Source: Roseiarcus sp963741405 (GTDB lineage: Bacteria > Pseudomonadota > Alphaproteobacteria > Rhizobiales > Beijerinckiaceae). Taken from it: a stretch of DNA of 64,000 bases. Location of the stretch: the NCBI GenBank assembly GCA_963741405.1, contig CAVUHX010000014.1, positions 62,001 through 126,000 on the forward strand, written 5' to 3'. This document shows, in pieces, positions 1 through 10,000 of this stretch; position 1 is the first letter of the stretch, and each line of letters opens with the position of its first letter. The notes beneath the pieces were generated by a model. That model did not search any database and had not been told where the DNA came from. It saw only the letters and a program-made list of their open reading frames with translations. Made by a program: the position numbers and the translations under genes.

Positions 1-948
1 GTCTTCATCAAGATCCTCGAGAGTCGCGATGACCGGCAGGCGCCCGACAAATTCGGGGATGAGGCCGAACTTCAGGAGATCTTCGGGTTCGACTTCGCGG
101 AAGACCTCGCCCGTCCGTCGGTCGTCGGGCGCCTGCACCTTGGCGGCAAAGCCGATCGAAGTCCCCTTCCCACGGGCCGAGATAATGCGCTCGAGGCCGG
201 AAAAGGCGCCGCCGCAGATGAAGAGGATATTGGTCGTGTCGACCTGGAGGAACTCCTGCTGCGGATGCTTGCGGCCGCCCTGCGGCGGCACGCTTGCTAT
301 CGTGCCCTCCATGATCTTGAGCAGCGCCTGCTGGACGCCCTCCCCGGACACATCACGAGTAATCGACGGGTTGTCTGACTTGCGACTGATCTTGTCGATC
401 TCGTCGATATAAACGATGCCGCGCTGGGCTCGCTCGACGTTGTAGTCTGAGGCCTGCAGAAGCTTAAGGATAATGTTCTCGACGTCCTCGCCGACATAGC
501 CCGCTTCCGTCAAGGTCGTCGCGTCGGCCATGGTGAATGGCACATCGAGAATGCGCGCGAGCGTCTGCGCTAGCAGCGTCTTTCCCGAACCGGTCGGCCC
601 GATCAGCAGGATGTTGGATTTCGCCAATTCGACATCGCCGTGCTTGCTGGCGTGGTTGAGCCGTTTGTAGTGGTTGTGCACGGCCACCGACAGGACCCGC
701 TTGGCTTGGGGCTGGCCGATCACGTAATCGTCAAGGACCTTGCAGATCTCGCGCGGCGTGGGAATGCCATCCTTGCTCTTGACTAGGGCGGTCTTGCTCT
801 CCTCCCGGATGATGTCCATACACAGTTCGACGCATTCGTCGCAAATGAACACAGTTGGTCCGGCGATCAGCTTGCGCACCTCATGTTGGCTCTTGCCGCA
901 AAAGGAGCAATAGAGCGTGTTCTTGGCGTCGCCGTCGGCCTTGGCCAT
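1..948 (-). CDS. clpX: ClpX, ATP-binding subunit of ClpXP protease (partial, C-terminus off window)
   Basis: AAA+ unfoldase that recognises substrates and feeds them to ClpP in the cytoplasm. The reading frame starts at ATG 946-948 with a GGAG ribosome site 7 bases upstream and runs off the left edge, giving about 316 of the usual ~420 residues. Visible are the N-terminal four-cysteine zinc finger (CSFCGK and CDECVELC), Walker A GPTGSGKT, Walker B IVYIDEIDK, and the GYVGEDVEN pore-loop region. The neighbours clpP and tig on the same strand are the normal alphaproteobacterial order. The sensor-2 end is not in the window. The identification is certain. Confidence 0.97.
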   Translation of the reverse strand, partial: MAKADGDAKNTLYCSFCGKSQHEVRKLIAGPTVFICDECVELCMDIIREESKTALVKSKDGIPTPREICKVLDDYVIGQPQAKRVLSVAVHNHYKRLNHASKHGDVELAKSNILLIGPTGSGKTLLAQTLARILDVPFTMADATTLTEAGYVGEDVENIILKLLQASDYNVERAQRGIVYIDEIDKISRKSDNPSITRDVSGEGVQQALLKIMEGTIASVPPQGGRKHPQQEFLQVDTTNILFICGGAFSGLERIISARGKGTSIGFAAKVQAPDDRRTGEVFREVEPEDLLKFGLIPEFVGRLPVIATLEDLDED

Positions 949-1194
949 CGTCTTTCTCCAATCAGGGCCGCTTGTCGTCCAACCGACCGCCCAGCCTAAG
1001 CTAACCAAACCTAACGAACTGTAGCCTTACGACCCCGCGCCGAGGTCCACCGCGAAATCGTCCACGCCTCCGCCGTCGCCCCCGACGCAGGATTCGACTA
1101 GCAACCATTAAACTCCCGGGGAAATCAAGTCCGCCAGGCAAAATTGATCGCGGCAGAACGACGCAAGATTCACGCCACGGCCACGTTCAGCTCC

Positions 1195-1836
1195 TCACGC
1201 AGGGACTTTCGCCTCTTCCGGCTCGAGCGCGCGCTTGGTGGTCACCTCATCGACGATGCCAAACGCCTTGGCCTCTTCTGCCGACATGAAATGGTCGCGG
1301 TCCAGAGTCCTTTCAATGGCCTCGTAGGGTTGCCCGGTGTGATTGACGTAGATCTCGTTCAGACGCCGCTTGACCTTCAGGATGTCTTCCGCATGGCGCT
1401 GAATATCCGAGGCCTGACCTTGGAAGCCGCCCGATGGCTGATGGACCATGATGCGCGAATTGGGAAGCGCGAAGCGGCTGCCTTTCTCGCCAGCCGCGAG
1501 CAAAAGCGAGCCCATCGAGGCCGCCTGTCCAATGCACATTGTGGTCACTTTAGGCCGGATAAACTGCATTGTGTCGTAGATCGACAGGCCGGCCGTCACT
1601 ACCCCGCCGGGAGAATTGATATAAAGCGCAATGTCCTTTTTCGGGTTGTCCGCCTCGAGAAAGAGAAGCTGAGCTACGACAAGCGAAGCGGAAACGTCCT
1701 CGACCGGGCCGATCATGAAAATGATTCGTTCCCGAAGAAGGCGCGAAAAGATGTCGAACGAGCGCTCGCCGCGCGCCGACTGCTCGATCACGATCGGCAC
1801 GAGATTGTTGGTATAGTAGTCGATCGGATCGCGCAT
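1195..1836 (-). CDS. clpP: ClpP, ATP-dependent Clp protease proteolytic subunit
   Basis: Serine peptidase of family S14 that forms the double-heptameric chamber of ClpXP/ClpAP. The 213-residue protein has the catalytic serine in GQAASMGS, histidine in SRIMVHQPSGG, and aspartate in the TLDRDHFMSAEEA stretch. The frame is open 22 codons further upstream, but the ATG at 1834-1836 (MRDPIDYYTNNLVPIVIEQ) matches the usual ClpP N-terminus with its short propeptide. It lies between tig and clpX in one transcriptional direction, with 246 bases separating it from clpX. Length and active site are normal. Confidence 0.97.
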   Translation of the reverse strand: MRDPIDYYTNNLVPIVIEQSARGERSFDIFSRLLRERIIFMIGPVEDVSASLVVAQLLFLEADNPKKDIALYINSPGGVVTAGLSIYDTMQFIRPKVTTMCIGQAASMGSLLLAAGEKGSRFALPNSRIMVHQPSGGFQGQASDIQRHAEDILKVKRRLNEIYVNHTGQPYEAIERTLDRDHFMSAEEAKAFGIVDEVTTKRALEPEEAKVPA

Positions 1837-1985
1837 AGGCTCTTTCTTTCGCGAGGTTTGACCGGGGCCCTTAGGGTTGTCCGGCGGACACCTCCTCAAC
1901 ATAGGCGCCCGCCGCCCTGCCGAAAAGGGGCCGCAAATCGCCTCCGATCCTACAGGACGTCGGCCGACTGGCCGATATCCTCAAA

Positions 1986-3413
1986 TCAGCTTGCAGGCTG
2001 ATTGGCTTCGGCGACCGGTGGCTCATCTGCGGCGGGCGGCGGCTCAATTGCCGCCGGAAGCGGCAGTTCGTCGTCGATCGGTTTCAGAAGCTCGTCCTTG
2101 CTGACCTTGCGCTCTTCAACCTTGGCGAGAGCGATAATATGGTCGACGACCTTCTCCTCGTAGATCGGCGCGCGCAGTTCGGCCAGCGCCTGCTGATTGT
2201 TGCGGTAAAAGTCCCACACCTGTTTTTCCTGCCCCGGGAACGAGCGAGCCCGGGCAATGAGGGCCTGGGTCATCTCCTCGTCCGAGATTTTGACGTCCGC
2301 CTTGGAGCCGACCTCAGCCAGCAGCAGGCCGAGACGGACCCTCCGTTCCGCGATCTTGCGGTAGTCGGCCCGCGCAGCCTCCTCGGTGGTGTTCTCGTCG
2401 GCGAAGCCGCGGCCCGAGGCCTGCTGCTCCCGCATGACTTGCCCCCAGATCGAATCGAATTCCTGGCTGACCAGCCCTTCCGGAAGCTCGAACGAGTACA
2501 GCGCGTCGAGCCTGTCGAGTAGCTGGCGCTTCATCTTTTCGCGCGAAGCGCGGGTAAAGTCAGAAGCGATCCGCGTGCGGATCATCTCTTTCAACCCTTC
2601 GAGATTTTCGAAGCCGAGACCCTTGGCGAATTCCTCGTCGATCGCGAGAGGCTCCCGCTCCGCCACCGCCTTCACTGTCACTTCGAAATTGCCGGTCTGG
2701 TCGGCCAGCGCGCGCACAGCGTAGGCCTCGGGGAACGTCGCATGAACCGTCCGCTTGTCGCCGACCGCGACGCCGAGCAGTTGCTCCTCGAAACCGGGAA
2801 TGAACGTGTTCGACCCCAGCACCACCTGAATGTCGCGACCCATGCCGCCCTCGAAGGGCTCGCCCTTGATCGTTCCGTCGAAATCGACGGTCACGCGGTC
2901 ATGATTTTCCGCCTTCGCCCCCTCGGGCTTGTCCTTGTAGGCTCGGCGCTCCTCGGCCAGCCGGTCGAGCGCGGCGTCAACGTCCGCGTTCTCAACGTCG
3001 GCGGTGAGACGCTCCAACGCAACCTGGGAAAAATCGCCGACTTCGAACGCCGGAAGCACCTCGAGGGCGACCTTGAAATTGAGGTCTCCGCGCGCCTCGA
3101 GCGCCGCGTCCATCACCGACTGGTCGGTCGGCAGTTCGATCTTCGGCTCGCGGGCGAGCCGCAGGTGGTTGTCATCGACGATCTTCTTGTTGGCGTTGGC
3201 GATCGCCTCCTGGACGACGTCGGCCATGACCGACTTGCCGTAGACCTTGCGCAGGTGTTCGACCGGTACTTTTCCGGGACGGAAGCCGTTGATGCGGACC
3301 TTTTTCTTCAGGTCGGCGAGCTGTCCGTTCAGCTTCTCGGCCAGGTCGCTCGCCGGCAGAAAAATGTCATATTCCCGCTTGAGCCCCTGGCTCAGCGTCT
3401 CCGTCACCTGCAT
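1986..3413 (-). CDS. tig: Trigger factor, ribosome-associated peptidyl-prolyl isomerase chaperone
   Basis: Binds the ribosome exit tunnel and folds nascent chains. Domains in order: N-terminal ribosome-binding domain (residues ~1-150, with the FRPGKVP signature motif in VRINGFRPGKVP), FKBP-type PPIase domain (~155-245, DRVTVDFDGTIKGEPFEGG), and the C-terminal helical chaperone domain (~260-430), followed by an acidic and proline-rich tail. I chose ATG 3411-3413 (MQVTETLS) over a TTG two codons upstream because an AAGG site lies about 10 bases before it. 475 residues is normal. First gene of the tig-clpP-clpX block. Confidence 0.97.
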   Translation of the reverse strand: MQVTETLSQGLKREYDIFLPASDLAEKLNGQLADLKKKVRINGFRPGKVPVEHLRKVYGKSVMADVVQEAIANANKKIVDDNHLRLAREPKIELPTDQSVMDAALEARGDLNFKVALEVLPAFEVGDFSQVALERLTADVENADVDAALDRLAEERRAYKDKPEGAKAENHDRVTVDFDGTIKGEPFEGGMGRDIQVVLGSNTFIPGFEEQLLGVAVGDKRTVHATFPEAYAVRALADQTGNFEVTVKAVAEREPLAIDEEFAKGLGFENLEGLKEMIRTRIASDFTRASREKMKRQLLDRLDALYSFELPEGLVSQEFDSIWGQVMREQQASGRGFADENTTEEAARADYRKIAERRVRLGLLLAEVGSKADVKISDEEMTQALIARARSFPGQEKQVWDFYRNNQQALAELRAPIYEEKVVDHIIALAKVEERKVSKDELLKPIDDELPLPAAIEPPPAADEPPVAEANQPAS

Positions 3414-3545
3414 TTCCAATCCGCCTTGTTTTTACTGGTCGGCGATCCCTTAGCCGATTTTTCTCGCGTCGCCAAAACGTCATTCCGCCGGACGCCAATC
3501 GAAGGAGCGACCGGCGCGGACCGTCCCGCCGACCCCATCCGGAAC

Positions 3546-3630
3546 TGGTGCGGGCGAAGGGACTCGAACCCCCACGACTTTCGTCACCGGAACCTAAATC
3601 CGGCGCGTCTACCAGTTCCGCCACGCCCGC
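3546..3630 (-). tRNA. tRNA-Leu (anticodon UAG)
   Basis: On the minus strand the acceptor stem GCGGGCG (3624-3630) pairs with CGCCCGC (3550-3556), followed by discriminator A and an encoded CCA (3546-3549). The anticodon loop TTTAGGT gives UAG in a CCGGA/TCCGG stem. A long variable arm (GTGACGAAAGTCGT) and a GTTCGAGTCC T-loop are typical of a class II leucine tRNA. It lies 133 bases upstream of tig. Confidence 0.96.
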
Positions 3631-3884
3631 ATCGAGGCCCGCCGCAACGCGAGGGCGCTCGTGAGCTTCGGGCGCGCTCTATATCAGCTTGAACGCCCTG
3701 CGCCACAGAAAAAACAGCAATCGCGGCGCCAATCGGGCCGGCAGCCGCGCGAAAGGAACGCGACAGGAATCAGCCGGGTAAGCGCGCGAAAGAGCGGTTG
3801 CGCGCCTGGAGGGCTTGGCTAAGAAAGGCGGAAGCCAGTGAAGCACGGCCGCTCGGCGCGAGCCGGACGGGGCAAGAGGCGATC

Positions 3885-5243
3885 ATGATCCTGACCCGGC
3901 GCACCCTCCTCCACGGCGGACTTGCCTCGACCCTTTGGGGTTGCGGCCGCTCCCGCGCCGAAGCGCCCGTCGCGCCCGACGGCTTCCTGACGCTCGAGGC
4001 GGCGCCGTCGCGGCTGGCGCTGGCCCCGTCGCCCGCGGACTCCGCCGCGACCCTCTCCTACGCCGGGATGACGCCCGGGCCCCTTCTCAGGCTCAAGAAG
4101 GGAGAGGACCTCAGGCTCAGGCTCGTCAACAACCTTTCCGCGCCGACCGCGCTGTGCTTTCCAGGTCTCAGGACGGCCAACGCCAGCGCCGGCTATGGCG
4201 GGCTGACCGGGCCACGGGTCGCCCCGGGCGCGAGCCTGGACATCCGCTTCATCCCGCCGGACGCCGGATTCAATCTCTATCTGCCCCATGCCGGCGCAAC
4301 GGACGCCGAGCAGCAAGGCCGCGGCCTGTTCGGCCCGATCGTCGTCGACGAGACCGAGAAAGTCGACGTCGATCAGGATCTCGTGGTCGTGCTGTCGGAC
4401 TGGAGCCTCGATGAGCACGGGCAGATCCGGGACGATTTTGCCGATCCGGTCCTCGCTCGCGGCGGCGGCCGGAAAGGCGGCCTCATTTTCGCCAACGGCG
4501 CCGCCGCGCCGCTCGAATGGAAGGCCCGGCCGGGAGCGCGGGTCCGCCTCAGGCTCGGCAATGCGGCGACGGCCCGGCTGACGACTGTCGGCGTCGAGGG
4601 CGCCAAGCCCCGCATCGTCGCGGTCGACGGCCAGCCGGGCGACCCGTTCGAGCCGCTGCGCAACCAGTTCCCGATGGGGCCCGGCGCGCGGTTCGAACTG
4701 ATGTTCGACCTGCCACGGGAGGCGGGCGCTTCGGTCAGGTTCGTCCTGCGCGGAGACTCCGGGGCGGCCGATCAGCCCTTCGTCACGATCGCGGCCGACG
4801 GCGAGCCGGCCGCCGAGCGGGCAGCGGCGGCTGGGCTGAGCCCCAATCCGCTCCTGCCGGCGGAGATCGCGCTTGAAGTCTCGAAGCGCACCGATTTCAC
4901 CGTGACCGGAGGCGGCTCGGCGCCCTTCGCCTTGAACGGCGTCACCTTCGCCGACTGGGCGCCGAAGCCCTTCGCCGTCCTCTCGCGCGGCGCGCCGTCG
5001 GTCTTCGCCATCGCCAACAAGACCGCGGTCGTCCAGGCGATGCGCCTCGGCGGCCATGTCGCGCGCCTCCTGCACTCGATGGACGACGGCTGGGAGCCCT
5101 ACTGGCGCGACACCATCCTGATCCAGCCCGGCCGCACCGCCCATATCGCCTTCGTCGCCGACAATCCCGGCAAATGGCCGATCGAGTCGGCCATTCCCGA
5201 GCACCGGGCGGCGGGGGTCGGCGGGTGGTTTCAGGTGGGGTGA
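3885..5243 (+). CDS. Tat-exported multicopper-oxidase-fold protein lacking copper ligands (SufI/FtsP-like)
   Basis: 452 residues from ATG 3885, behind an AGAGG ribosome site. The N-terminus TRRTLLHGGLASTLWGCG is a twin-arginine type signal with a possible lipobox-like cysteine. Three cupredoxin-like domains are recognisable from their framing (TPGPLLRLKKGEDLRLRLVN, FNLYLPHAG, LIQPGRTAHIAFVADNPGKW). The positions that are HWHG, HPH, HPFHLHGH and HCHIxxH in active multicopper oxidases read CFPG, LPH, RLGGHVARLL and ESAIPEH here, so the type 2/3 cluster is absent. Such copper-free relatives include FtsP/SufI, an envelope division protein. The assignment to that role is inference; the gene stands alone between the tRNA and a decayed toxin-antitoxin locus. 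Confidence 0.8.
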   Translation: MILTRRTLLHGGLASTLWGCGRSRAEAPVAPDGFLTLEAAPSRLALAPSPADSAATLSYAGMTPGPLLRLKKGEDLRLRLVNNLSAPTALCFPGLRTANASAGYGGLTGPRVAPGASLDIRFIPPDAGFNLYLPHAGATDAEQQGRGLFGPIVVDETEKVDVDQDLVVVLSDWSLDEHGQIRDDFADPVLARGGGRKGGLIFANGAAAPLEWKARPGARVRLRLGNAATARLTTVGVEGAKPRIVAVDGQPGDPFEPLRNQFPMGPGARFELMFDLPREAGASVRFVLRGDSGAADQPFVTIAADGEPAAERAAAAGLSPNPLLPAEIALEVSKRTDFTVTGGGSAPFALNGVTFADWAPKPFAVLSRGAPSVFAIANKTAVVQAMRLGGHVARLLHSMDDGWEPYWRDTILIQPGRTAHIAFVADNPGKWPIESAIPEHRAAGVGGWFQVG

Positions 5244-5464
5244 GGGGCTGGCCGTCCGCCATCGCGAATCGGGCGCCGACTCAATCTTTTCAGTCGTTTG
5301 GGCGCCAAAAGCTGTCGCTTTTGTTGACTATATAACATTATGATACAGTATTTTACGTGCGCGCGAATGCCAGTTCTCACAGCCGACTCGCCAGCTTGCA
5401 GTCTCCGCGTGCGCGCGAATGCCCGATCGCTCCGGGCGCCCTGTCGTTTGGACTCCGAGCGCGG

Positions 5465-5936
5465 TCAGCCGGCCGAGCCGAACAGACGGCGATCCCAGAA
5501 GACCGGTTGGCGCCGGCTCGCCTCGACGAGGCTGAATTCCGGATGTGCGGTGTTGATCATGATATTGTTATCCAGCCGGGCGACGACGCTCGGCGCAATC
5601 AGGATCAGGCTCCTCTTCTGGTTGTGCCATTCCGCGCCAAATGTCCGGCTCACCGTCGGCGGCAGGCTGTCCCAACCCGGGACGCTCGGCGGAGAACACC
5701 CCGGGGATGGTGATTTCGATGGTCTGCCGGTTCGGCGGCAACCGCCCGCTGCCGCGGACCAGCTTTTCGAGCAGCGCCGTCGAAACATGCTCGCTCGAAG
5801 TGATGAGCGGGCTTCCGGGGGTGTTCCATCGGCCAGGCGCGAAGGCGGAGCCGGTTGCGTCGAAGATCGGATGAGCCCCTGCCGAATCGCCGATGCGGAA
5901 CGCGGTCAGCGTCCGATCGAGGGCTTGCGCAATCAC
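5465..5936 (-). pseudogene. RES-domain toxin, frameshifted remnant
   Basis: RES toxins degrade or phosphorolyse NAD+ and are paired with Xre/MbcA/ParS antitoxins. A GTG start at 5934-5936 overlaps the antitoxin stop (GTGA). The first frame gives FRIGDSAG, GRWNTPGSP and ALLEKLVRGSG, the conserved RES core. Near 5672 the reading moves to another frame that continues with GWDSLPPTVSRTFG, SVVARLDNNIMINTAHPEF and ends VFWDRRLFGSAG, the normal family C-terminus. Removing one C from a CCC run joins the two halves. As read, no full-length toxin is made. Confidence 0.75.
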
Positions 5937-6279
5937 GCCGCCGTGCCGTATTTCAGGCCACTGAGGACAGTGACGACGAGTTCCGCGCCGAACACGCTGC
6001 GAATCGCCAGATCGACCGGCCGATTGTCGTCCGCCATCGGGTGCGGACGAAACAGAAAGTCGCGCGCCTCGTCGTCGCCGCCCCAAATCTCGCGCGCCGC
6101 GCTCCACACCTGGCGAGACGCGCCAGTCGGGCCCCCTCCTCGGGCGACAGCGTCTTCGCCGCCTTCCGCCGATCGAGCGTGGCCTTGGGAACGAGCCGGT
6201 ATTTGAACTGCGAATTGTCGGGCGCGAGGAGATGCGCGATCCTGTCGACGGCCGTGACCGGTAACCCGTGCTCAATGCG
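5933..6279 (-). pseudogene. Xre/MbcA/ParS-type antitoxin, N-terminally truncated and frameshifted
   Basis: The minus strand encodes GLPVTAVDRIAHLLAP, then ATLDRRKAAKTLSPEEGARL, then after a one-base shift near 6108 VWSAAREIWGGDDEAR and FRPHPMADDNRPVDLAIR, ending LVVTVLSGLKYGTAA. This is the DUF2384 (antitoxin Xre/MbcA/ParS C-terminal) pattern with its characteristic NRPVDLA. Adding one G to a GG run restores the frame. No start codon lies between the adhP stop (6307-6309) and the first recognisable residues, so the 5' end has been lost where it abuts adhP. It is the partner of the RES remnant, with a 4-base stop/start overlap. Confidence 0.7.
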
Positions 6280-6306
6280 TCCGCCGACACGGCCACAGGG
6301 CGCGCT

Positions 6307-7338
6307 TCACGCTGTAAGATCGAGAACAACGCGCCCGTCGATCTTGCCCTTGTGCATGCGATCAAACACGGTGTTGATATCCTCCAGCTTCGCCGTTTCC
6401 ACTATAGCCTTCACCTTACCGTCAGCGGCGAAATCGAGCGACTCTTTAAGATCGAGTTGGGTGCCCACGATCGAGCCGCGCACCGTAATGCCGTTCAACA
6501 CCATGCCAAAAATGTTGAGCGGAAAATCGCCCGGAGGTAAGCCGTTCAGCGCTACCGTGCCTCCGCGCGCCACCACAGTCACCGCTTGGGAAAAAGCCTT
6601 TGGGCTAACCGCCGTTACAAGCACGCCCTTCACGCCGCCGCCGGTCTCTCGCTTTATGACGGTTTCCGGGTCGTCGTTCAGCGCGTTCACGGTGATGGTC
6701 GCGCCCAGCTTGCGGGCCAGTTCCAACTTCGAATCGTCGATGTCGATAGCTGCCACGTTTAGCCCCATCGCCTTCGCGTATTGCACCGCCATGTGGCCAA
6801 GCCCGCCGATGCCGCTGATGGCGACGTAATCGCCTGGCTTAGTGTCGGTCGCCTTCAACCCTTTGTAGACTGTGACGCCGGCGCACAACACGGGCGCGAT
6901 CTCGGTGAAGCTGATGTTATTGGGCAGATGCCCGATATAGTTGGGATCCGCGACCGCGTAATCGGCAAAGCCTCCGTTTACCGAATAGCCGGTGTTGAGC
7001 TGCTCGACGCACAGCGTCTCCCATCCGCCTAAGCAATGCACGCAATGCCCGCAAGCGGTGTGCAGCCACGGTACGCCCACCCGGTCGCCTTCCTTCACAT
7101 GCTTGACCCCGGCGCCGACGGCCGAGACGTAACCAACGCCCTCGTGCCCGGGTATGAAGGGCGGGTTGGGCTTGACCGGCCAATCCCCCTCGGCGGCGTG
7201 CAAGTCGGTATGGCACACGCCTGAGGCTTGGATGGCAACCTGGATCTGTCCAGGGCCCGCTTCGGGCGCGGGCACTTCATCAATCGTTAGCGGCTTGCCG
7301 AATTCTCGCACTACCGCAGCTTTCATTGTCTTGGCCAT
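6307..7338 (-). CDS. adhP: Zinc-dependent alcohol dehydrogenase AdhP
   Basis: Oxidises primary alcohols to aldehydes with NAD+. The 343-residue protein shows catalytic zinc ligands Cys in SGVCHTDLH and His-Glu in PGHEGVG, four structural-zinc cysteines in HTACGHCVHCLGGWETLC, and the nucleotide-binding motif GIGGLGHMAVQYAKAMG with the NAD-specifying acid in AAIDIDDSK. ATG 7336-7338 has an AAAGGAG site 8 bases upstream. It lies downstream of DUF779 and aldehyde dehydrogenase genes on the same strand, so together they would convert alcohol to acid. The stop abuts the truncated antitoxin remnant. Confidence 0.95.
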   Translation of the reverse strand: MAKTMKAAVVREFGKPLTIDEVPAPEAGPGQIQVAIQASGVCHTDLHAAEGDWPVKPNPPFIPGHEGVGYVSAVGAGVKHVKEGDRVGVPWLHTACGHCVHCLGGWETLCVEQLNTGYSVNGGFADYAVADPNYIGHLPNNISFTEIAPVLCAGVTVYKGLKATDTKPGDYVAISGIGGLGHMAVQYAKAMGLNVAAIDIDDSKLELARKLGATITVNALNDDPETVIKRETGGGVKGVLVTAVSPKAFSQAVTVVARGGTVALNGLPPGDFPLNIFGMVLNGITVRGSIVGTQLDLKESLDFAADGKVKAIVETAKLEDINTVFDRMHKGKIDGRVVLDLTA

Positions 7339-7771
7339 AGCAACATCTCCTTTGGTTTGTGTTTCATGAGCAACTCGAGGGACACGAGGGTTGCACCGTA
7401 CCGGGCGGCTTCAATATCTCGAGATCGCCGGTGTAGATCGACTTGAGGCGAGCGAAGCGCGCGTTCGCGCAATCCCTGCCGTACCCGGGCCCCGTCGTTC
7501 GGGTCCTAGCCGCCCTTGGATGACGGATTTGTTTGCCCGCGCCGGCGCAATGCCAAGTGGCAGAGCAGCACGAGCTCCCACGCTCGCCAGGCGCGCGCCC
7601 GAAAATATCGCCATTGCGCTTCCTCCAAAGCCGGTTTTGTTGGGATCCGCGCATACCCCGCGGGGCCCGACGACCGCTGTTATCCGTTGATGAAATCAGG
7701 CAATGCATAGGATGGTATTTTGGCTGGCGTAAGGCTGCGTTTACGGCGACGCGACGGCGCAGGGATGGAGT
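7339..7771. other. 433-base gap between adhP and the DUF779 gene; no gene recognised
   Basis: Several short open frames exist (for example 7411-7614 on the minus strand, starting after a GGAAG-like site), but none resembles a known family and overlapping frames are equally open. Presumably it holds the adhP promoter, since the gap is too long for simple readthrough from DUF779. I see no convincing terminator or operator. Confidence 0.4.
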
Positions 7772-8146
7772 TCAAACCCGGTCGGCGGAGCACCAATTCT
7801 CGCCGCCGTCGGGCGGCGCGGCGCAGACCGTCGACCGGGTGAGGAACCGCCGCTCGCGGCCGTTGTCGAGGGAAAACATGCCCCCGCGGCCCGGCACGAC
7901 GTCGATGACGAGGTCGGTATGTTTCCACACCTCGTATTGCGCCCGGCCGATATAGAAGGGCGCGCCGCCGATCTCGCCGAGCCTGACGTCGGCGTCGCCG
8001 ATCAGGAACTCGCCCTGCGGGTAGCACATCGGCGAGGAGCCGTCGCAACAGCCGCCGGACTGATGAAAAAGCACCGGGCCGTGGTCTGCGACGATCTCGG
8101 CCAGGAGTTCGAGAGCCTCGGCGGTTGCGGTCACTTTCCCGTCCAT
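7772..8146 (-). CDS. DUF779 family protein
   Basis: 124 residues from ATG 8144-8146, preceded by GGGAGG 6 bases upstream; a longer frame is open but has no such site. The protein contains HQSGGCCDGSSPMCYP, a cysteine-rich segment diagnostic of DUF779, then EFLIGDADVRLGEIGG and a C-terminal ENWCSADRV. The biochemical function is unknown. In many proteobacteria the family is encoded directly beside acetaldehyde-type dehydrogenases, as here, so a role in activity or maturation of the alcohol/aldehyde dehydrogenase pair is inferred. The clustered cysteines suggest metal binding. Confidence 0.88.
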   Translation of the reverse strand: MDGKVTATAEALELLAEIVADHGPVLFHQSGGCCDGSSPMCYPQGEFLIGDADVRLGEIGGAPFYIGRAQYEVWKHTDLVIDVVPGRGGMFSLDNGRERRFLTRSTVCAAPPDGGENWCSADRV

Positions 8147-8184
8147 CGTCGCCTCCCTTGTCGCCCCGTACGGCACGCACGGCC

Positions 8185-8330
8185 GGATGGGGTGTGGCCC
8201 GCACCTGCGACGCCGGCAGGATTGCACAAGCGACGCCGCGACCTTGCGACATCGCGATCCTGCTTTCCACACCCCATCCGTCGCCTTCGGCGACACCTTC
8301 CCCACTTCGTGGAGAAGGGGGCGCGCGCCC
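8185..8330. repeat. Intergenic palindromic repeat element
   Basis: A 13-base inverted repeat (GGATGGGGTGTGG at 8185-8197, CCACACCCCATCC at 8267-8279) is followed by two small palindromes, GTCGCCTTCGGCGAC (8280-8294) and CCCCACTTCGTGGAG-like (8300-8315). This arrangement resembles a dispersed palindromic repeat common between genes of rhizobia. It lies between the aldehyde dehydrogenase stop and the DUF779 start and may attenuate readthrough. Confidence 0.6.
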
Positions 8331-8340
8331 TACAGGCGCC

Positions 8341-9858
<1,518 letters not shown>

Positions 9859-9962
9859 CGGTTTGCTCCCTGTATGGACGCCGACATTGGCGGCGCTGAA
9901 GGGAGGTTTGCCCCCGCATGCACGCAAGGCATAGCGGGTATGCGCGGCAGTCGACCGTGAAC

Positions 9963-9980
9963 TGTCGCAGTTCTGCGACA
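9963..9980. promoter_or_regulatory. Perfect palindrome, putative operator/UAS of the aldehyde dehydrogenase gene
   Basis: TGTCGCAGTTCTGCGACA is an 8-base inverted repeat with a TT spacer, centred about 113 bases upstream of the aldehyde dehydrogenase start and 20 bases beyond the regulator stop. AcoR-like Fis-type regulators bind such TGTCGCA/TGCGACA palindromes upstream of their targets. On the plus strand it is followed by TTTTT and could look like a terminator, but no plus-strand gene precedes it. Confidence 0.6.
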
Positions 9981-10000
9981 CTTTTTGTTCGGCTTCCGCG

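Noticed and set aside
9963..9990. Possible rho-independent terminator (8-bp GC-rich stem followed by TTTTT on the plus strand)
   Set aside because: No plus-strand gene ends nearby; the minus-strand genes on both sides would transcribe it without the T-run. Better explained as an operator.
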